In this document: piece by piece, positions 50,433-53,566 of the stretch
Numbering within the stretch: the stretch's first letter is position 1
Layout: each line of letters starts with the position of its first letter
Source: Negativicutes bacterium
GTDB lineage: Bacteria > Bacillota_C > Negativicutes > Sporomusales_B > JARLHX01
Direction of reading: 5' to 3'
Length of the DNA: 53,566 nucleotides
NCBI GenBank assembly: GCA_031292015.1
Contig: JARLHY010000149.1
Coordinates: forward strand, 1 to 53,566
The notes under the pieces: generated by a model
Told to the model about the DNA's origin: nothing
Databases searched by the model: none
What the model saw: only the letters and a program-made list of their open reading frames with translations
Translations under genes and position numbers: made by a program

Positions 50433-51977
50433 GTGACAATCAAAGTAATCATCAAAAAAAATGCTTACCATGACTCAGTGACGTTGATGGCGATTTCCGG
50501 CAAGATTACCGCCATCGAGGGAGTTGCCGAAGCCGTTGTGGCGATGGCCACCGCCATGAACAAAGATCTTTTGGCCAAAGTGGGCATGCTCACCGCCGAG
50601 GTGGTCGCATGCGAGGCCAACGACCTCGTAATTGCCGTCAAGGCCGAGTCCGAGGACATCTGCCGGCAGACCGCCGAAACGGTCGAAGAACTTCTCACCA
50701 AACGGGCGACCGCCAAAGGCGAAGACAGCGAAGAAAAGCCTGCCACCGTCAATTCGGCGGTAAAACTGGTACCCGAACTCAATCTCGCCGTTATTTCCAC
50801 ACCAGGCCAGTACGCAGCCCGGGAAGCGATGCAGTCCCTGAAAAACGGCCTTCATGTCATGATGTTCAGTGACAACGTCGGTCTTGAAGAGGAAATCGAG
50901 CTAAAAACCTTCGCCCACGAACAGGGCCTCTTAATGATGGGCCCCGACTGCGGCACAGCGATCATCAACAATGTCGGACTTTGTTTTGCCAACGCCGTCC
51001 GCAAAGGCTCCATCGGCATCGTCGGAGCGTCAGGCACCGGGACCCAGGAAGTTACCGTGCTCATCGACCATTTCGGCGGCGGTGTTTCCCAGGTGCTGGG
51101 CACCGGCGGCCGGGATCTCTCAGAGGCGGTCGGCGGTATCATGATGCTGGACGGTCTCGCCGCCCTAAAGCGCGACGAGGCCACCAAGGTGATTGTACTC
51201 ATCTCCAAACAGCCGGCACCGGCGGTCGCCGATAAAATCCTGACTGAAGTAAAACAGTGCGGCAAGCCGGCGGTCGTCTGCTTTATCAACGGCGACGCGG
51301 CCCAGGTAGTAGCGGCCGGAGCCTATTTTGGCGAAACCCTCGAAGCCACGGCCCGAAAAGCCGTCCAGCTTGAACGGGGCGAAGCCGTCGATGAAACCCA
51401 GTGCGGCCACGCGCCGCTGCTGGCCATGGCCAAGGAAACGAAGGCTAAGCTCAAACCTGGCCAAAAATATGTCCGCGGTCTTTTCTGCGGCGGAACCCTC
51501 TGCGGCGAAGCCGAGCATATTGTCGAGGCCAGGACCGGCCGCGTTTTCAGCAACATCGCCAAAGACAAGGCCTATAAGCTGTCCGACCTTCATATCAGCA
51601 AAGAGCACACCTTCATCGACCTTGGCGACGACGCCTTCACAGTGGGTCGGCCCCATCCGATGATCGAACCCGGCCTTCGCCTGGCCCGCATCCTGGAGGA
51701 AGCCCGCGATCCTGAAGTCGCGGTACTGCTCCTTGACGTCGAGCTTGGCTACGGTTCCCACGCCGACCCGGCCGGGATCACGGCGCCGGCGATCAGGCAG
51801 GCCAAGAAAATCGCCGCTGAAGCCGGACGTTACCTCGAAGTTATCGCCTATATCTGCGGCACAGCCACCGATAAGCAGGACAAGACCGACCAGGAACGTA
51901 AGCTGACCGAAGCCGGAGTCATTCTAGCCAAGAGCAACGCCAGGGCAGCCAACCTGGCGGCTGCAATCGTATCGTGA
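50433..51977 (+). CDS. fdrA: FdrA-type acyl-CoA synthetase-like protein
   Basis: GTG 50433 follows a GGGGGG site; the open frame from 50367 has no better start. The 514-residue protein has the FdrA layout: an N-terminal small domain with TIKVIIKKNAYHDSVTLM, a succinyl-CoA-synthetase-like nucleotide/CoA fold (GPDCGTAIINNVGLCFANAVRKGSIGIVGASGTGTQ at about 180-215) and a C-terminal ATP-grasp/CoA-ligase-like part with VLLLDVELGYGSHADPAG. FdrA with AllG and AllH forms oxamate carbamoyltransferase in E. coli, releasing carbamoyl phosphate from oxalurate. An analogous phosphorolysis is expected here. DUF1116 follows at once, with TGA-to-ATG spacing of 11 bp. Confidence 0.93.
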   Translation: MTIKVIIKKNAYHDSVTLMAISGKITAIEGVAEAVVAMATAMNKDLLAKVGMLTAEVVACEANDLVIAVKAESEDICRQTAETVEELLTKRATAKGEDSEEKPATVNSAVKLVPELNLAVISTPGQYAAREAMQSLKNGLHVMMFSDNVGLEEEIELKTFAHEQGLLMMGPDCGTAIINNVGLCFANAVRKGSIGIVGASGTGTQEVTVLIDHFGGGVSQVLGTGGRDLSEAVGGIMMLDGLAALKRDEATKVIVLISKQPAPAVADKILTEVKQCGKPAVVCFINGDAAQVVAAGAYFGETLEATARKAVQLERGEAVDETQCGHAPLLAMAKETKAKLKPGQKYVRGLFCGGTLCGEAEHIVEARTGRVFSNIAKDKAYKLSDLHISKEHTFIDLGDDAFTVGRPHPMIEPGLRLARILEEARDPEVAVLLLDVELGYGSHADPAGITAPAIRQAKKIAAEAGRYLEVIAYICGTATDKQDKTDQERKLTEAGVILAKSNARAANLAAAIVS

Positions 51978-51988
51978 AAGGGGGGCCG

Positions 51989-53410
51989 ATGATGAGCAAA
52001 ATCAATGAACTGTTTCAAAGTCAGCTCCATGTACTCAACATAGGCGCTGAGACCTTCACCCAGGATCTGAAAAGCCAGTCCTCGCCCACTGTGCAGCTGG
52101 ACTGGAAGCCGCCTGCAGGCGGAAATCCCGCCCTGCTGAAAGCCCTGGACTTCTTGTCCGACCTTGATGAGGTGGCTGCAGCCAACGCCAAGGCCATCGA
52201 GATCATTACCAGCGCCAGGCCGGTGCTTGTCGACATCGCTGCAGCCATCGACGTCATTCCCGGGATGACCGGCAAGACGATTCTCCACGCCGGGCCTCCG
52301 ATCAGCTGGGACCGCATGGCCGGCCCGATGAAAGGCGCCATTATCGGGGCGCTGATTTACGAAGGCCTAGCCGGCAACGAAACCGAAGCCGTCAAACTGG
52401 CCGCATCCGGCGCCATCCACTTCGCCCCCTGTCACGAACACAGCGCAGTGGGGCCGATGGCCGGCATCATTTCCCCGTCCATGCCGGTTCAGATCATTGA
52501 AAACAAAACCCACGGCAATTTCAGCTACTGCAGCCTCAACGAGGGGCTCGGCAAGGTCTTGCGCTTCGGCGCCTACGGGGAGGAAGTCATCACCCGGCTG
52601 AAATGGATGGCCGACGAATTGGGGCCGGCGCTGCAGGCAGCGGTCCGCCTGTCCGGGGGGATCGATCTTCGCAGTCTTATCGCCCAGGCTCTTCATATGG
52701 GCGACGAGTGCCACAACCGCAACAAAGCCGGCACCAGCATGTTCATCCGCGCCATCGCGCCCTATCTGGCCCAGGTGGACATTCCCCGGGACGTCCACAT
52801 CCGGGTTCTCGAATTCATCAACTCCAACGACCACTTTTTCCTCAATCTGTCCATGCCGGCCATGAAAGCCGCCCTTGACGCGGCCCACGGCATTCCCTTC
52901 TCCACGGTGGTCACCACCATGTGCCGCAACGGTGTCGAATTCGGCATCAGGGTCAGCGGCTGCCCGGGCAACACCTGGTTTACCGGTCCGGCCCAATTCG
53001 TACAGGGCTTGCTCTTCCCGGGCTTCACCATGAAGGACGCCAATCCTGACCTCGGGGACAGTGCCATCACCGAGACCGGCGGCATCGGCGGCTTCCTGAT
53101 GGGCGGGGCGCCGGCAATCGTCCAGTTCGTCGGCGGAACGGTGTCCGACGCCATCGGTTACACCCGGAAAATGTACGAGATCACCCTGGCCGAAAACACC
53201 AACTATTCCTGCCCTAACCTCAATTTCCGCGGCGCCCCCACTGCCATCGATGTCCGCAAAGTCATCGAGACCGGGATTCTGCCGCATATCAACACAGGTA
53301 TGGCGCACAAGGATCCCGGTGTCGGCCAGGTTGGCGCAGGCATCGTCAACCCGCCCCGGGAGTGCTTCGAAAAAGCGCTGCTGGCCATGGCCCAGTGGAA
53401 GACAAAATAA
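51989..53410 (+). CDS. DUF1116 (AllG/YlbE-like) protein
   Basis: The start is ATG 51989, after AAAGGGGGG; a GTG at 51974 overlapping the fdrA stop is less well spaced. The 473-residue protein matches the DUF1116 family: an N-terminal Rossmann-like part (AAIDVIPGMTGKTILHAGPPISWDRMAGPM), APCHEHSAVGPMAGIISPS, then TGGIGGFLMGGAPAIVQFVGG and GMAHKDPGVGQVGAGIVNPPREC near the C-terminus. E. coli AllG (YlbE) is a subunit of oxamate carbamoyltransferase with FdrA and AllH. AllH (DUF2877) and a carbamate kinase are not in the window and may lie downstream. Tight linkage to fdrA supports a joint enzyme. The acceptor substrate is not known. Confidence 0.92.
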   Translation: MMSKINELFQSQLHVLNIGAETFTQDLKSQSSPTVQLDWKPPAGGNPALLKALDFLSDLDEVAAANAKAIEIITSARPVLVDIAAAIDVIPGMTGKTILHAGPPISWDRMAGPMKGAIIGALIYEGLAGNETEAVKLAASGAIHFAPCHEHSAVGPMAGIISPSMPVQIIENKTHGNFSYCSLNEGLGKVLRFGAYGEEVITRLKWMADELGPALQAAVRLSGGIDLRSLIAQALHMGDECHNRNKAGTSMFIRAIAPYLAQVDIPRDVHIRVLEFINSNDHFFLNLSMPAMKAALDAAHGIPFSTVVTTMCRNGVEFGIRVSGCPGNTWFTGPAQFVQGLLFPGFTMKDANPDLGDSAITETGGIGGFLMGGAPAIVQFVGGTVSDAIGYTRKMYEITLAENTNYSCPNLNFRGAPTAIDVRKVIETGILPHINTGMAHKDPGVGQVGAGIVNPPRECFEKALLAMAQWKTK

Positions 53411-53429
53411 ATCGCAAAGGAGACTAATC

Positions 53430-53566
53430 ATGGTTAAAAATTGGGACAAAGTAAAAATGTACGATCTGACCCAGAAACTCAGTCATCTCACCCCGCCCTG
53501 GCCCACTTACGAGCCGCTGCAGATCAAATTCTTCAAACGACTCAGCTCCAACGGCGCCAACGGCCA
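53430..53566 (+). CDS. Cyclase-family hydrolase, partial (5' end only)
   Basis: ATG 53430 follows AAAGGAG, 19 bp after the DUF1116 stop, and the frame is open to the window edge (45 full codons). The N-terminus includes YDLTQKLSHLTPPWPTYEPL and FFKRLSSNGANG, which fits the cyclase family (PF04199; kynurenine formamidase, isatin hydrolase and relatives). These are Mn- or Zn-dependent amidases that open or hydrolyse cyclic and N-formyl amides; the HxGTHxD metal motif lies beyond the edge. Co-transcription with FdrA and DUF1116 suggests that it makes the carbamoyl compound they cleave. This reading is family-level only. Confidence 0.82.
   Translation, partial: MVKNWDKVKMYDLTQKLSHLTPPWPTYEPLQIKFFKRLSSNGANG

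Noticed and set aside
52367..53449. 360-codon minus-strand frame opposite the DUF1116 gene
   Set aside because: Same reason: antisense shadow, with low-complexity Asp/Gly/His-rich translation and no start signal.
1..53566. CRISPR arrays, prophage or transposase genes
   Set aside because: No regularly spaced repeats, integrase, transposase or phage structural gene was found. The only mobile-like item is the 304-bp repeat.

Overview
The window looks like a chromosomal segment of an anaerobic or facultative endospore-forming Firmicute. The Negativicutes (Sporomusaceae-like) are the best guess. Support: strong AGGAGG-type ribosome binding sites, frequent TTG/GTG starts, a YtaF-type sporulation membrane protein, paired LytR-CpsA-Psr proteins, abundant sensory proteins, and a molybdenum hydroxylase next to FdrA/DUF1116 genes. 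No 16S gene or other phylogenetic marker is present, so the assignment is inference. I see no phage, plasmid, insertion-sequence transposase or CRISPR array.

Layout. (1) 1-8.9 kb is a signalling block: a histidine kinase running off the left edge, a GAF-PAS-GGDEF-HD-GYP c-di-GMP protein directly downstream of an extracytoplasmic solute-binding lipoprotein, a Cache-type chemoreceptor, and a divergent PAS-PAS regulator with a PucR-type DNA-binding end. (2) 8.9-15.4 kb is an accessory sugar or polyol catabolic locus: triosephosphate-isomerase-like and class II aldolase genes diverge from a GntR/UTRA regulator, an atypical phosphofructokinase, an MHS-type transporter and a zinc alcohol dehydrogenase. 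The same 24-bp operator occurs twice, in opposite orientation. (3) 15.4-17.6 kb holds hairpins, a very small proline-rich ORF and a secreted CAP-domain protein. (4) 17.6-22.0 kb is a minus-strand sugar-acid operon: LacI regulator, YiaK/DlgD-like reductase, Gfo/Idh/MocA oxidoreductase and a TRAP binding protein without its membrane subunits. LacI-type operators can be read in it. (5) 22.2-31.5 kb: a GT39-like membrane protein, an OmpR/histidine-kinase pair, a three-gene cassette (HAD phosphatase, class III aminotransferase, alpha/beta hydrolase with a cysteine nucleophile), YtaF and an LCP protein.

(6) 31.5-43.0 kb is more ordinary: a second LCP protein, a sodium:solute symporter paired with a GlcD-type oxidase, two serine tRNAs, a Tat-exported polysaccharide deacetylase, an FMN glutamate-synthase-like protein, a DUF1450 protein, bacterioferritin, a 304-bp repeat element ending exactly at the stop codon of an amidase, and a GNAT protein behind a structured leader.

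(7) 43.3 kb to the right edge is the most interesting part. It is a co-directional run of a three-subunit molybdenum hydroxylase, a UraA-type permease, a PucR activator, FdrA, a DUF1116/AllG-like protein and the start of a cyclase-family hydrolase. The hydroxylase lacks the glutamate that binds purine in xanthine oxidase, and the permease carries the uracil-type signature. I therefore propose, as inference, a heterocycle (possibly pyrimidine) degradation route: hydroxylation of the ring, hydrolytic opening by the cyclase, and phosphorolytic release of carbamoyl phosphate by FdrA/DUF1116. It need not be classical xanthine or allantoin catabolism.
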